A stretch of 64,000 nucleotides of DNA from Caulobacter sp. NIBR1757 (GCF_027912495.1 NZ_CP115463.1:558001-622000); one strand, 5' to 3'. Positions 17,376 to 26,480 are shown, counted from the first letter of the stretch. Numbers and translations: made by a program. The notes: generated by a model from the sequence alone, not told the origin.

Positions 17376-18076
17376 GGACCCCGCGGCTGCTGATTCTGTT
17401 CGTCGCGGCGTTCCTGCTGGCCATGATCGCCTTCGCGCCGTTGTCGCTGGCGCTCGGCGCCGCCAAAGGCCGGCTCACGGCCGATAGGGTCGAGGGGACG
17501 CTGTGGGCGGGCCGCCTGACCGGGGCGCGACTGGCGGGCCTGCCGCTCGGAACCGTGAAGACCCGCACCCAGATCCTGCCTCTGCTGACCGGCGCGGTCC
17601 GGCTGCGGGCCGAAGCGCGAGGCGGCGCCTTCGCCGGCCAGGGGCTGCTGCTGGCGGCGGGCTCGCGCACCGGCGCCGATGAGGTTTCCGGCCTGCTGGC
17701 GCTGGACCGCCTGGGGTTCGCCGGGCCGGTGAGCGGCGCCCTGAAGCTGGACAAGGCGGCGGCGGTGTTCCAGCGCGGCCAGTGCCGCCAGGCGGCCGGC
17801 AAGGCCACGGCGCAGCTGGGCGGAACCGGGCTGCTTGCCCAGCCGGTCACCCTGGCCGGCGCGCCGGTGTGCAGCGCCGGGCGCTGGGTCCTGCCGATGG
17901 CCGGCGAGGCCCAGGGTCTGCGCATCGAGGCCCGGATCAGCCTGGACGGCGACGGCGCCTGGCGTTCGGAGCTTATCCTCATTCCCACAGACCCCGCGAT
18001 GGGGCAGGCTCTGGCCGCCGCCGGCTTCACCCAGGACGGCGACCGCTGGCGCCGCGCCACCGAGGGACGCCCATGA
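17372..18076 (+). CDS. gspN: Type II secretion protein N
   Basis: A 234-residue protein with one N-terminal membrane anchor (LLILFVAAFLLAMIAFAPLSL) and a periplasmic part. It contains the GspN features ADRVEGTLWAGRLTGARLAG and LPMAGEAQGLRIEARISLDG. GspN is an accessory, not universal, component of type II secretion. It is coupled to gspM and to the next gene by ATGA overlaps. Confidence 0.87.
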   Translation: MRTPRLLILFVAAFLLAMIAFAPLSLALGAAKGRLTADRVEGTLWAGRLTGARLAGLPLGTVKTRTQILPLLTGAVRLRAEARGGAFAGQGLLLAAGSRTGADEVSGLLALDRLGFAGPVSGALKLDKAAAVFQRGQCRQAAGKATAQLGGTGLLAQPVTLAGAPVCSAGRWVLPMAGEAQGLRIEARISLDGDGAWRSELILIPTDPAMGQALAAAGFTQDGDRWRRATEGRP

Positions 18077-18543
18077 TCCGCCTGATAACGCTCGCCGCCG
18101 TGGCCCTGACCGCCACCACCGCTCTCGCCGCGCCCAAGACCCAGAAGGCGCCCGCCCCCAACGACGGCGGCGTGCCGTTCGGCGAACTGGCTCAGCAGCA
18201 GCTGGCTCCCGGCCAGTGCGCCCTGTTCCTGTGGGCCAATACCAGCCCGGCCCGGCGCATCCTGATGGCCACCCAGAACCCGGCCTCGGCCCGGGTGGTG
18301 ATGAAGGGCAAGACCCTCGACCTCCCGCTCACCGCCTGGGACGGCGAACAGGTCATGGGCCTGTACCAGGAACAGACCTTCAGCGGCGACGGCCTGACCG
18401 TCACCGTCCGTTTCCGCGCCGAGGCGCCGCGCGGCCTGGTCGGCGGCGTGGTCGCCCGGGACGGATCGGTGGAGTTGAAGGATGCCACCGGCTGGGAAAC
18501 CGTGGTCCCCGCAGCGGGGATGATCGCCTGCCAGCCTGGCTAG
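18073..18543 (+). CDS. Exported protein at the end of the gsp operon, function unknown
   Basis: A 156-residue protein with a signal peptide (MIRLITLAAVALTATTALA). The mature part contains LAPGQCALFLWANTSPARR and a second cysteine near the end (MIACQPG), which could form a disulfide. The start overlaps gspN by four bases, so it is part of the secretion operon. It could be an accessory periplasmic factor or a substrate; no family is recognised. Confidence 0.75.
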   Translation: MIRLITLAAVALTATTALAAPKTQKAPAPNDGGVPFGELAQQQLAPGQCALFLWANTSPARRILMATQNPASARVVMKGKTLDLPLTAWDGEQVMGLYQEQTFSGDGLTVTVRFRAEAPRGLVGGVVARDGSVELKDATGWETVVPAAGMIACQPG

Positions 18544-18570
18544 GCCGGTCAGGCTGTCCGCTTAGGGGTT

Positions 18571-20223
18571 CTAGATCTGAACCTCAGTCAGGAGGGGGTG
18601 CTCCGCAAAGGTCCGCTCGATCGGCATGGCCGTCTGCAACTGGGCCCGTGTCAGCGCCCTCGGCGCCGGGCGGTGGGAGACCAGGATGAGGCCCCGCTCT
18701 TCCAGCCTGAGGCGTTCGTCCAGGCGGCGGACGATCTCGGCCTCCACATCCGCATCGAGACCTTCGGTCGGCTCGTCGAGAAGCAGCCAGGGCGAGGGGC
18801 GCAGAAGGGCTCTCGCCACAGACAACCGACGCCGTTCACCCCCCGAGAGCGCCACCCCGCCGTCGCCCAGCCAGCAGTCCAGGCCGAGCGGAAGGGACTG
18901 AACCCGGGTGTCGAGACAGGCCGTGTGCAGCGCGCTCCACAGCGCATCGTCCGGCAGCCGCCTGCCCAGGGTCAGATTGTCCCGGACCGTTCCGGACAGC
19001 AGCGGCGCGTCCTGGGCGGCCAGGCTGAAAAGGGCGCGCGCGCATCCGGCCGGCAGGGCGTGCAGGTCAACTCCGTCGATCCAGATCTCCCCCTCCCGGC
19101 AAGGCGCGAGCCCGACAAGGCGGTGCAGCACGGTTGTCTTCCCCGACCCGGACGGTCCGGTGAGCAACAGCCGGTCCGTCCGTTGCAGGGCTGCCTCCGC
19201 GCCGGCGATGCGGAGGCTCAGGGACTGGCCGCGCAGGGGCGGGGGCGCCGGGCCGACCACCGGGTCGGGAAAGGCCTGGTCGAGGCGCAGGGCGGCCTCC
19301 CGGGCCGACGCCGCGCGATCGAGCGCCCGCAGCATGCCACCGCCGGCTTCCGCGCCCGCCGCCGCCGCCAGCACGGCCAGCGCCATCAGGGCCGGACCCG
19401 CGTCGGCGCTCAGAACCGCGACCAGGCCGACGCACACCGCCGTGGACACGGCGAGCAGCCCTGTCAGGGCGGCCTGTTGGCGCCAGCCGGCATACTCCTG
19501 CTCGGCCCGCAGGTCCTCGAGCCGGCGCAGGTCGGTTCGCGCGATCTCGGCGACGCCCAGCGCCCTGACCTCCTGATCCATCGTCAGCCAGCGGGTCATG
19601 CCGCCGCGCAGCGCCGAGGAGGCGGCCAGACGGGCGCGGGCCAGACCCCTCGCCCTGGCGGCAAGACGACGGCCTGACCACACCTGCGCCGCCAGCACCA
19701 GGGCCGCCGCCAGGGCCGCCACCGGGCTGGCGATGGCGATCAGCCCCAGGCAGGCGACCGCCCCGGCCGCCGCGCCCCAGAGGCCGGCGTCCTCGATCAT
19801 GCCGCCCTCGACCTGGCTGACGTCCTCGGTCAGGCGGCTTATGGCGTCGCCGCTGACCAGGGACAGGCTGTGGCTCGGCGGCGCGCCGGTCAGCCGGGCG
19901 AACAGACCTGCCCTCAGGGCGGCGCCGGCGCGCAGGCCGGCGGTGTGTCCGGCCAGGCGTTCGCCATACCGGCCGGCGGTTCGAAGGATGGCCATCAGCC
20001 GGATTGCCGCGCTGGGCAGCAGGTAGTTGAAGGCCTGGGTCGCCGCCGGGCCGGCCGCTCCGGCCAGGGCCGCGCCGGCCAGGAACCAGCCCGACAGGCC
20101 CAGCAGCCCGACACCGGCCGCCGCCGCGGCGCCGGCGCAGGCGGCGGCGATCAGCAGGGCCTGTCCCTGACGCCGGCGCTCCTGTCGCAGGAGCCGGTCG
20201 ACCCCTCCCTTCGGAACGGTCAC
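18571..20223 (-). CDS. cydC: Heterodimeric ABC exporter subunit CydC
   Basis: A 550-residue ABC exporter half. The six-helix membrane domain comes first (LLIAAACAGAAAAAGVGLLG, AGRYGERLAGH). The nucleotide-binding domain has Walker A GPSGSGKTTVLHRL, signature LSGGERRRLSVARALL, Walker B WLLLDEPTEGLD and the switch His in LVSHR. CydDC exports thiols (cysteine, glutathione) and supports haem handling needed to assemble cytochrome bd. It overlaps cydD by four bases and is convergent with the gsp operon, with 27 bases between. Confidence 0.93.
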   Translation of the reverse strand: MTVPKGGVDRLLRQERRRQGQALLIAAACAGAAAAAGVGLLGLSGWFLAGAALAGAAGPAATQAFNYLLPSAAIRLMAILRTAGRYGERLAGHTAGLRAGAALRAGLFARLTGAPPSHSLSLVSGDAISRLTEDVSQVEGGMIEDAGLWGAAAGAVACLGLIAIASPVAALAAALVLAAQVWSGRRLAARARGLARARLAASSALRGGMTRWLTMDQEVRALGVAEIARTDLRRLEDLRAEQEYAGWRQQAALTGLLAVSTAVCVGLVAVLSADAGPALMALAVLAAAAGAEAGGGMLRALDRAASAREAALRLDQAFPDPVVGPAPPPLRGQSLSLRIAGAEAALQRTDRLLLTGPSGSGKTTVLHRLVGLAPCREGEIWIDGVDLHALPAGCARALFSLAAQDAPLLSGTVRDNLTLGRRLPDDALWSALHTACLDTRVQSLPLGLDCWLGDGGVALSGGERRRLSVARALLRPSPWLLLDEPTEGLDADVEAEIVRRLDERLRLEERGLILVSHRPAPRALTRAQLQTAMPIERTFAEHPLLTEVQI

Positions 20224-21839
20224 AGGCCGATCACCTGGTCGGCCTCGGCGATCAGGCGGGGGGAGTGGCTGGCGACGATCACCGTGACGCCGGAGCGCGC
20301 GGCGTCGCGCAGCTGGCGGATGATCTGGCTCTCGGCCTCCGGATCCAGATCGGCGGTCGGCTCGTCGAGAAGCCAGAGCCGCGCCCCGCGCGAGATGGCG
20401 CGGGCCAGCGACAGCCGCCGGCGCTCCCCGCCCGAAAGGCCGCCGCCACGCTCGTCCAGAGGACTGTCCAGGCCGGCGGACCTGCTGCGCAGCAGGGCGC
20501 CGAGGCCGCTGTCCCTGGCGGCGGAGGTCATCACCTCACGGTCGGGCGCCGAATGACCAAGCGCCAGATTGTCGGCCACGCTGCCGGAGACGACCAGCGG
20601 CGTCTGCCCGGCCCAGGCGACGCAGGCGGGATCCAGCCCCCCTTCGCCCAGCGGCAGGCCGTCGATGGTGACGACGCCGCCCTCGAGGGTCGCCTCGCCC
20701 ATGAGCAGGCTGAGCAGGGTCGACTTGCCGCTGCCGGACGGGCCGCTCAGGACCGTCAGGCTTCCGGGCGCCGCCAGGCCGTCGACCGGCCCGATCCGGA
20801 CGTCTTCGCAAAGCCTTGGCAGGCAGACCACCCGGCTGAAGCGGATCTCCGGCGCGCCGGAAAGCCGGTGGCGCGGACCGGAGGCGGCGGCCAGGGCGAC
20901 CGATTCCAGCCTCTCCAATGCCGCCTCGGCCATCTGCCGCTCGTGATAGGCCCCGCCCAGCCGGCGGACCGGGGCGTAGATCTCGGGCGCGAGGGCGAGG
21001 ACGAAGAAGGCGCGGGTCAGGTCCAGGGTCTCCGGAACCTTGAAGGGCAGGAGCCCCAGCAGGCTGAACCCCGCATAGACGGCGACAAGCGCCACCGAGA
21101 GGGCGGCGAAGAACTCCAGCCCGGCCGCCGAAAGAAAGGCGATGCGCAGAACGCCCAGCGTCCGCTCCGAGACGTCCGCGGCCGCCCGGGCGACCCGCCG
21201 GGCCTCGGGGCCTTCCGCCTCGAAGGCCAGCAGGGTCGGCAGATGGCGCAGGCGGTCGGCGAAAAGGCCCGACAGCCGCGAGACGGCTTCCAGTTGCCCG
21301 CGCGAGCGCTGGGCGGCCGCGCCGCCGGCGATCGCCATGAACAGGCCGAACGGGATCAGGGTGCCCAGCATGATGAGGGCCGAGACCGGGCTGGCGATGG
21401 CCGCCACGACGAGCAGGATCATCGGCGCGACCGTCACGCCCAGGCGGGCCGGCAGGTAACGCACCAGATAGCCGTCCAGCGTATCGACCTCATCGACCAG
21501 CATGGCCAGGCGTTGCCCGATCGCGCCGCCGGCCCGCGGCGAGTCCAGAAAGGTTGTCAGAAGCCGCTCGCGCAGGCCTCGCTTCTCGACCCGCGCCAGC
21601 CTGGCGGCCTGCATCTGGGTCCAGGCGCCGAAAAGCCCCCGAGCCGCCAGGCAGAGGGCGGCTAGGACGGCCCAGGGCGCCACGGCGCCCCAGCCGAGCG
21701 GGGCATAGACGACCGCCTGGGTCAGGGCGACCGCGAAGCCGACGACGGCCGCCACATCCGCCAGAAGCGGAGGGAGCAGGATGCGCCGGGCCCTGCCCAG
21801 CAGCCGCTTTTCGATCGTTCGCGCCATTCCGCTAGGCAT
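20220..21839 (-). CDS. cydD: Heterodimeric ABC exporter subunit CydD
   Basis: A 539-residue ABC exporter half. The membrane domain contains DSPRAGGAIGQRLAMLVDEVD and YLPARLGVTVAPMILL. The nucleotide-binding domain has Walker A GPSGSGKSTLLSLLMG, signature LSGGERRRLSLARAI and Walker B LWLLDEPTADLDP. A Met at residue 5 (MARTIEK) is an alternative start. It is the first gene of the minus-strand cydDC unit, divergent from cydABX across a shared FNR/FixK-type box. Confidence 0.93.
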   Translation of the reverse strand: MPSGMARTIEKRLLGRARRILLPPLLADVAAVVGFAVALTQAVVYAPLGWGAVAPWAVLAALCLAARGLFGAWTQMQAARLARVEKRGLRERLLTTFLDSPRAGGAIGQRLAMLVDEVDTLDGYLVRYLPARLGVTVAPMILLVVAAIASPVSALIMLGTLIPFGLFMAIAGGAAAQRSRGQLEAVSRLSGLFADRLRHLPTLLAFEAEGPEARRVARAAADVSERTLGVLRIAFLSAAGLEFFAALSVALVAVYAGFSLLGLLPFKVPETLDLTRAFFVLALAPEIYAPVRRLGGAYHERQMAEAALERLESVALAAASGPRHRLSGAPEIRFSRVVCLPRLCEDVRIGPVDGLAAPGSLTVLSGPSGSGKSTLLSLLMGEATLEGGVVTIDGLPLGEGGLDPACVAWAGQTPLVVSGSVADNLALGHSAPDREVMTSAARDSGLGALLRSRSAGLDSPLDERGGGLSGGERRRLSLARAISRGARLWLLDEPTADLDPEAESQIIRQLRDAARSGVTVIVASHSPRLIAEADQVIGL

Positions 21840-21861
21840 AGCCGATCTCCATTAGCGCATC

Positions 21862-21875
21862 TTGATATGCATCAA
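21862..21875. promoter_or_regulatory. FNR/FixK-type box between cydDC and cydABX
   Basis: TTGATATGCATCAA is a perfect match to the TTGAT-N4-ATCAA site bound by FNR/FixK regulators in alphaproteobacteria. It lies 23 bases before the cydD start and 57 bases before the cydA start. Low-oxygen activation of one or both operons is therefore likely (inference). Confidence 0.85.
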
Positions 21876-21931
21876 GGCCGTCAAACGGCCGCGGGAGGAG
21901 AAGCCGGCGACTGCTCAAAGGAGTTCTCACC

Positions 21932-23512
21932 GTGGACGCCAGCATCGTGGAGCTATCGAGGCTCCAGTTCGCCTTGACGGCGATGTATCACTTCCTGTTC
22001 GTGCCCCTGACCCTGGGGCTGTCCTTCATGCTCGTCATCATGGAGGCGACCTATGTGATGACCAACCGCCCGATCTGGCGGACCATCACCCGCTTCTGGG
22101 CCACCCTGTTCGGCATCAACTTCGTGCTCGGCGTGGCCACCGGCCTGACCATGGAGTTCGAGTTCGGGACCAACTGGTCCTACTACTCGCACTATGTCGG
22201 CGACATCTTCGGGGCGCCGCTGGCCATCGAGGGCCTGATGGCCTTTTTCCTCGAGGCCACCTTCATCGGCCTGATGTTCTTTGGATGGGAGCGCCTGAGC
22301 AAGGTCGCCCACCTCGGCGTCACCTTCATGGTTGCGCTGGGCTCGAACCTGTCGGCCCTGTGGATTCTCATCGCCAACGGCTGGATGCAGAATCCGGCCG
22401 GGGCGGTGTTCAATCCCGAGACCATGCGGATGGAGGTCGAGAACTTCCAGGCGGTGCTGTTCAACCCCGTGGCCCAGGCCAAGTTCGTCCACACCGTCAG
22501 CGCCGGCTACCTGACCGCGGCGGTCTTCGTGTTCGGCGTCTCGGCCTTCCTGATGCTGAAGAACCGCTGGCCGGGCGTCGCCAAGCGCTCGATGGTCGTG
22601 GCGGCGTCGTTCGGCCTGGCCTCGGCCCTGTCGGTCGTCGTGCTGGGCGACGAGAGCGGCTACGCCCTGACGGACAACCAGAAAATGAAGCTCGCGGCGC
22701 TTGAGGCGATGTGGGAGACCGAGCCCGCGCCGGCCGGCCTGACCCTGTTCGGCCTGCCCAACCTGCAGGACCGCAAGACCCACGCCGAGATCAAGATTCC
22801 CTATGTCCTGGGGCTGATCTCCACCCGCAGCGTCGACCGGCCGGTCGAGGGCATCCTGCCCCTGGTCGCCCAGGCCGAGGATCGCATCGAAAACGGCATG
22901 AAGGCCTATGACGCGGTCCAGACGCTGCGGGCCGATCCCGCCGACCTGACCGCGCGGGCCAGCTTCGAGCAGTACAAGAACGACCTGGGCTACGGACTGC
23001 TGCTCAAGAAGTATGGGCCGGACCCGCGCACCGCCGACCGGGCGACCATCCAGAAGGCCGCCTGGGACACCGTTCCCAACGTGCCGGTGCTGTTCTGGTC
23101 GTTCCGGTCGATGGCCGGCATCGGTTTCCTGTTCATCGGCTTCTTCGGCCTGGCCTTCGTGCTGATGACCCGGCGCAACTTCCAGGCCCGCTGGTTCCTG
23201 CGCCTCGCCGTGCTGCTCATCCCGCTGCCCTGGATCGCCGCGGAGCTGGGCTGGGTGCTGGCCGAGCTGGGCCGCCAGCCCTGGGCCGTGGAAGGGGTGC
23301 TGCCCACCTTCCTGGGCGTCTCCAGCCTGACCGCCGGCCAGATCTGGACGACGATCATCGGCTTCACCCTGCTCTATGGAACCCTCGCCGTGGTCGAGGT
23401 CGGCCTGATCCTGCGCACTATCAAGCGCGGGCCCTACGCCGGCCACGAAGGTCACCCCGACGACTCCGCCCCTGTCGAAGACGGCGCGCCCCGGCTCGCC
23501 GCCGCCGAATAA
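21932..23512 (+). CDS. cydA: Cytochrome bd ubiquinol oxidase subunit I
   Basis: A 526-residue catalytic subunit that oxidises ubiquinol and reduces oxygen at a haem b595/d site without pumping protons. Haem ligands are visible: His20 (MYHFLF), His187 (KFVHTVS) and the Met in FRSMAGIG near residue 394. Glu100 and Glu108 (AIEGLMAFFLE) and the ELGRQPW motif are present. The long Q-loop insertion points to the L-type subfamily. The GTG start at 21932 follows AAGGAG. It is first in cydABX. Cytochrome bd tolerates sulfide and NO, which fits the sulfur module downstream. Confidence 0.97.
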   Translation: MDASIVELSRLQFALTAMYHFLFVPLTLGLSFMLVIMEATYVMTNRPIWRTITRFWATLFGINFVLGVATGLTMEFEFGTNWSYYSHYVGDIFGAPLAIEGLMAFFLEATFIGLMFFGWERLSKVAHLGVTFMVALGSNLSALWILIANGWMQNPAGAVFNPETMRMEVENFQAVLFNPVAQAKFVHTVSAGYLTAAVFVFGVSAFLMLKNRWPGVAKRSMVVAASFGLASALSVVVLGDESGYALTDNQKMKLAALEAMWETEPAPAGLTLFGLPNLQDRKTHAEIKIPYVLGLISTRSVDRPVEGILPLVAQAEDRIENGMKAYDAVQTLRADPADLTARASFEQYKNDLGYGLLLKKYGPDPRTADRATIQKAAWDTVPNVPVLFWSFRSMAGIGFLFIGFFGLAFVLMTRRNFQARWFLRLAVLLIPLPWIAAELGWVLAELGRQPWAVEGVLPTFLGVSSLTAGQIWTTIIGFTLLYGTLAVVEVGLILRTIKRGPYAGHEGHPDDSAPVEDGAPRLAAAE

Positions 23513-23530
23513 CCTGGAAGGACGCAAGTC

Positions 23531-24679
23531 ATGGACCTGCCCCTCGACTACCCGACGCTCCGCATCATCTGGTGGGGCCTCATGGGCGTGCTGTTGATCG
23601 GCTTCGCCCTCACCGACGGCTTCGACATGGGGGTCGCCGCGCTGCTGCCCTTTGTCGCCCGCAACGACGGCGAGCGGCGGATGGTGATCAACACCGTCGG
23701 CCCGACCTGGGAAGGCAACCAGGTGTGGTTCATCCTCGGCGGCGGCGCGATCTTCGCGGCCTGGCCCTTTGTCTACGCCGTCAGCTTCTCGGGCTTCTAC
23801 CTGGCGATGTTCGCCGTGCTGGCCTCGCTGATCCTCCGGCCCGTCGGCTTCAAGTACCGCTCCAAGCGTCCGGGCAGGATCTGGCGCTCGACCTGGGACT
23901 GGGCCCTGTTCGTCGGCGGCTTCGCCCCGGCCCTGGTGTTCGGCGTCGCGGTCGGCAACGTCATCCAGGGCATTCCCTTCCGGCTGGATGGCGACCTGCG
24001 CGCCTTCTACGAGGGAACCTTCCTCGGCCTGTTCACCCCCTTCACCCTGATCGCCGGCCTGCTGTCGGTCGCCATGCTGGTGCTGCACGGGGCGGCCTGG
24101 CTGACCATGAAGACCGAGCATGGCCCGGTGCGGGACCGGGCGCGCCGCTTCGGCGTCGTCGCTGGCATCGCGTCGATCGTGCTGTTCGCGATCGGCGGGG
24201 CCTTCGTCGCCTTCGGCAACCTCGGCTTCCGCCTGGAAAGCGCCCTCGACATGGCGGCCGCCTCCAACCCCGCCCGCGGCGTGACGGTCGCCGCTCCCGG
24301 CGCCTGGCTGGCCAACTACGCGGCCTATCCCTGGATGATCCTGGCTCCCGTGCTCGGGTTCCTCGGGGCCCTGCTGGCGACCCTGGGCGTCGCCAGGGGC
24401 AAGGAGCTTCCGGCCTTTGCCGGCTCGTCGATCTCGGCCCTCGGCATCATTTCGACCGTCGGCCTGTCGATGTTCCCCTACATCCTGCCCTCGTCCATCG
24501 ACCCCCGGTCCAGCCTGACGGCCTTCAACGCCTCATCCAGCCACATGACCCTGTTCATCATGCTGCTGGTCACCATCATCTTCCTGCCGATCGTGCTGGG
24601 CTACACCGCCTGGGCCTTCAAGGTGATGTGGGGCCGGGTGACCACCCGGGCCGTCACCACCGGCGCCGACTACTACTGA
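23531..24679 (+). CDS. cydB: Cytochrome bd ubiquinol oxidase subunit II
   Basis: A 382-residue polytopic partner of CydA. It begins LDYPTLRIIWWGLMGVLLIG and contains LTDGFDMGVAALLPF and GPTWEGNQVWFILGGGAIF, which are strongly conserved in CydB. It ends with AFKVMWGRV. The gene starts 18 bases after cydA with an AAGGA ribosome site. Confidence 0.97.
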   Translation: MDLPLDYPTLRIIWWGLMGVLLIGFALTDGFDMGVAALLPFVARNDGERRMVINTVGPTWEGNQVWFILGGGAIFAAWPFVYAVSFSGFYLAMFAVLASLILRPVGFKYRSKRPGRIWRSTWDWALFVGGFAPALVFGVAVGNVIQGIPFRLDGDLRAFYEGTFLGLFTPFTLIAGLLSVAMLVLHGAAWLTMKTEHGPVRDRARRFGVVAGIASIVLFAIGGAFVAFGNLGFRLESALDMAAASNPARGVTVAAPGAWLANYAAYPWMILAPVLGFLGALLATLGVARGKELPAFAGSSISALGIISTVGLSMFPYILPSSIDPRSSLTAFNASSSHMTLFIMLLVTIIFLPIVLGYTAWAFKVMWGRVTTRAVTTGADYY

Positions 24680-24702
24680 CCCCCGACCAAGGAGATACGA
24701 GC

Positions 24703-24822
24703 ATGTGGTACTTCACCTGGATCCTCGGCGTCCTTCTGGCGGTGGGCTTCGGCATCCTCAACGGCATCTGGCACGAGCTGCAGCTGGCGGACGCCGGCGA
24801 CAGCGGCGAGGACGAGATGTAG
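24703..24822 (+). CDS. cydX: Cytochrome bd small subunit CydX (39 residues)
   Basis: The single-helix peptide starts MWYFTWILGVLLAVGFGILN, then GIWHELQL, and ends in an acidic tail. This matches the CydX/YbgT pattern (MWYFxWILG, a later Glu before a charged tail). It stabilises the haem site of cytochrome bd. AAGGAG lies 8 bases before ATG, and the gene starts 23 bases after cydB. Confidence 0.93.
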   Translation: MWYFTWILGVLLAVGFGILNGIWHELQLADAGDSGEDEM

Positions 24823-24850
24823 CTGTCCGCGGCCCATCGTGGCGTGGAGG

Positions 24851-24880
24851 AAAGCGCGGGCTCATCGGCCCGCGCTTTTT
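24851..24880 (+). terminator. Rho-independent terminator after cydABX
   Basis: AAAGCGCGGGC (24851-24861) pairs perfectly with GCCCGCGCTTT (24868-24878) around a 6-base loop, ending in a run of five T. It is a strong intrinsic terminator closing the cydABX operon. Confidence 0.88.
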
Positions 24881-24928
24881 CGTTGGTCTCTTCGCATCGA
24901 CTTCGCAGCAGGGCCGGACCGGGAGCCA

Positions 24929-24958
24929 TTGACTTAATATGCATTATTACGCATATAA
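24929..24958 (+). promoter_or_regulatory. Promoter with overlapping ArsR-type operator before the rhodanese gene
   Basis: TTGACT (24929-24934) and ATATAA (24953-24958) form a plausible -35/-10 pair with 18-base spacing. Overlapping it is the inverted repeat ATATGC-N8-GCATAT (24937-24956) in a strongly AT-rich patch. BigR-like ArsR repressors bind such AT-rich repeats over the promoter. The regulator is probably the ArsR gene at 29742 or 30858 (inference). Confidence 0.65.
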
Positions 24959-25033
24959 GCAAATATGAAATCTAATACCCCTGTCCCCGAGGCCGTCGCC
25001 GGCTTCGCGGCCCGCCTGAAGGAGGCCCTGACC

Positions 25034-25393
25034 ATGACCAGCCCCGTGACCGATATGACCCCCCACGCTGTTCACGACGCCCTGCGCGCCGGCGAAATCC
25101 TGCTTGTTGATGTGCGCGAGCCCGCTGAGTTCATCGCCGCCCGCATCCATGGCGCGGTCAACTATCCCCTCTCCACCTTCGATCCTGCCGTGGCCCTGAA
25201 GGCCGTCGATCCGGCGCGCGTCGTGCTGCAGTGCGGCTCCGGCAAGCGGTCGGCCATGGCCGCCGCCCGCTGCCAGGCGGCCGGCATCGCCGTCACCCGC
25301 CACCTGGGCGGCGGCATCGGGGCCTGGCAGGCCGCCGGACTGCCCGTGATCGACATCAATGCGGCCACGGGCAGTCAGCGCGATCCTGGCTGA
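25034..25393 (+). CDS. Rhodanese-like sulfurtransferase
   Basis: A single rhodanese domain of about 119 residues. The N-terminal part has EILLVDVREPAEF and the active-site loop is CGSGKRS with catalytic Cys67. It transfers sulfane sulfur, typically onto glutathione or cyanide. I chose ATG 25034 because AAGGAGG lies 8 bases before it. An in-frame ATG at 24965 sits at the predicted transcription start and would add 23 residues. It is first in an apparent operon with an RND pump and a BigR-like regulator. Confidence 0.9.
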   Translation: MTSPVTDMTPHAVHDALRAGEILLVDVREPAEFIAARIHGAVNYPLSTFDPAVALKAVDPARVVLQCGSGKRSAMAAARCQAAGIAVTRHLGGGIGAWQAAGLPVIDINAATGSQRDPG

Positions 25394-25430
25394 TCAACGA
25401 CCCGGCGCTGAACTCACGGAAACGCTCCCC

Positions 25431-26480
25431 ATGCCGCGACCCATGACTTTTCCCCGGTCCCTCGCCCTGTCCCTGGCGGTCCTGACCATCGGGCTGCCTT
25501 TGGCCGCCTGCGGCAAGACCGACAAGCCCGCCGCCGAGGTCCAGGCCCCGGCGCGAGGGGTGATCACCGCCGCCTTCCGGGTCGCGCCGGAGATGAAGCC
25601 CGTGGCGGGCGAGATCACCACCCGCGACATGGCGGACGCGCGAGCCCGCATCGGCGGAACGGTGACCCGCCTGACGGTTCGGGAAGGCGACAGGGTGCGG
25701 GCCGGCCAGGTCGTGGCCTTCATCACCGACGCCCGTCTGGGTCTGGAAACCTCGGCCTACGAGTCCATGGTCAGCGCGGCGGCGGGCGAGGCCGCCCGGG
25801 CCAACGCGGATCTGGGTCGCACCCGCTCGCTGTATGACAAGGGCGTCTACGCCAAGGCCCGCCTCGACCAGGCCGAGGCCGCCGCCAAGGCCGCCAACGG
25901 CAATCTCAACGCCGCCCGCGCCCGCCGCGCCGCCAGCGCCGAGGTCGGGGCCCAGGGGGCCATCATCGCGCCTTCGGCCGGCCGGGTGCTGAAGGCCGAC
26001 GTGCCGCTCGGCTCCGTCGTGGCGGCGGGCCAGTCGGTCGCTCAGATCACCGCCGGCCCGATCGTCGTCAGGATCAGCCTGCCCGAGGGCCAGGCCCGCG
26101 CCCTGCGGGTCGGCGCCCCCGTCGAGGTCTGGCCTGAGGGTCCGGGCGGAGCTTCCCTCACCGGCCAGGTCACCCAGGCCTACCCCTCGGTCGACGCGGG
26201 CCTGGTGACCGCCGACGTCACGGTCGCCGGCCTGTCCGACGCGCTGATCGGCCGCCGGGTGACCGCCCGGGTTCAGGTGGGGGAGCGCCAGGCGCTGATC
26301 CTGCCGCGCCGCTACGTCGTCACCCGCTTCGGCATCGACTACGTCCGCCTGGTCCGCTCCGGCGGCCAGGTCGAGGACAGCCCGGTGCAGACGGCGCCGG
26401 GACCGCTGGCCGAGGAGATCGAGGTGCTGTCCGGCCTGACCGCCGGGGATCGCATCGCCCTGCCGGAGGCCTCGCGGTGA
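25431..26480 (+). CDS. RND efflux periplasmic adaptor (membrane fusion lipoprotein)
   Basis: A 349-residue adaptor subunit. The signal peptide ends with a lipobox (LPLAACGK). The lipoyl/barrel-sandwich halves are ARIGGTVTRLTVREGDRVRAG and IIAPSAGRVLKADVPLG, with an alpha-hairpin between them (RTRSLYDKGVYAKARLDQAE). A beta-barrel and membrane-proximal domain follow. It links the RND pump to an outer-membrane channel; no TolC-type gene is here. The stop overlaps the pump start. Confidence 0.93.
   Translation: MPRPMTFPRSLALSLAVLTIGLPLAACGKTDKPAAEVQAPARGVITAAFRVAPEMKPVAGEITTRDMADARARIGGTVTRLTVREGDRVRAGQVVAFITDARLGLETSAYESMVSAAAGEAARANADLGRTRSLYDKGVYAKARLDQAEAAAKAANGNLNAARARRAASAEVGAQGAIIAPSAGRVLKADVPLGSVVAAGQSVAQITAGPIVVRISLPEGQARALRVGAPVEVWPEGPGGASLTGQVTQAYPSVDAGLVTADVTVAGLSDALIGRRVTARVQVGERQALILPRRYVVTRFGIDYVRLVRSGGQVEDSPVQTAPGPLAEEIEVLSGLTAGDRIALPEASR

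Noticed and set aside
21953..24121. A 722-codon antisense frame across cydAB
   Set aside because: Product is Gln/Glu/Gly-rich and has no family features; the sense strand encodes intact CydA and CydB.
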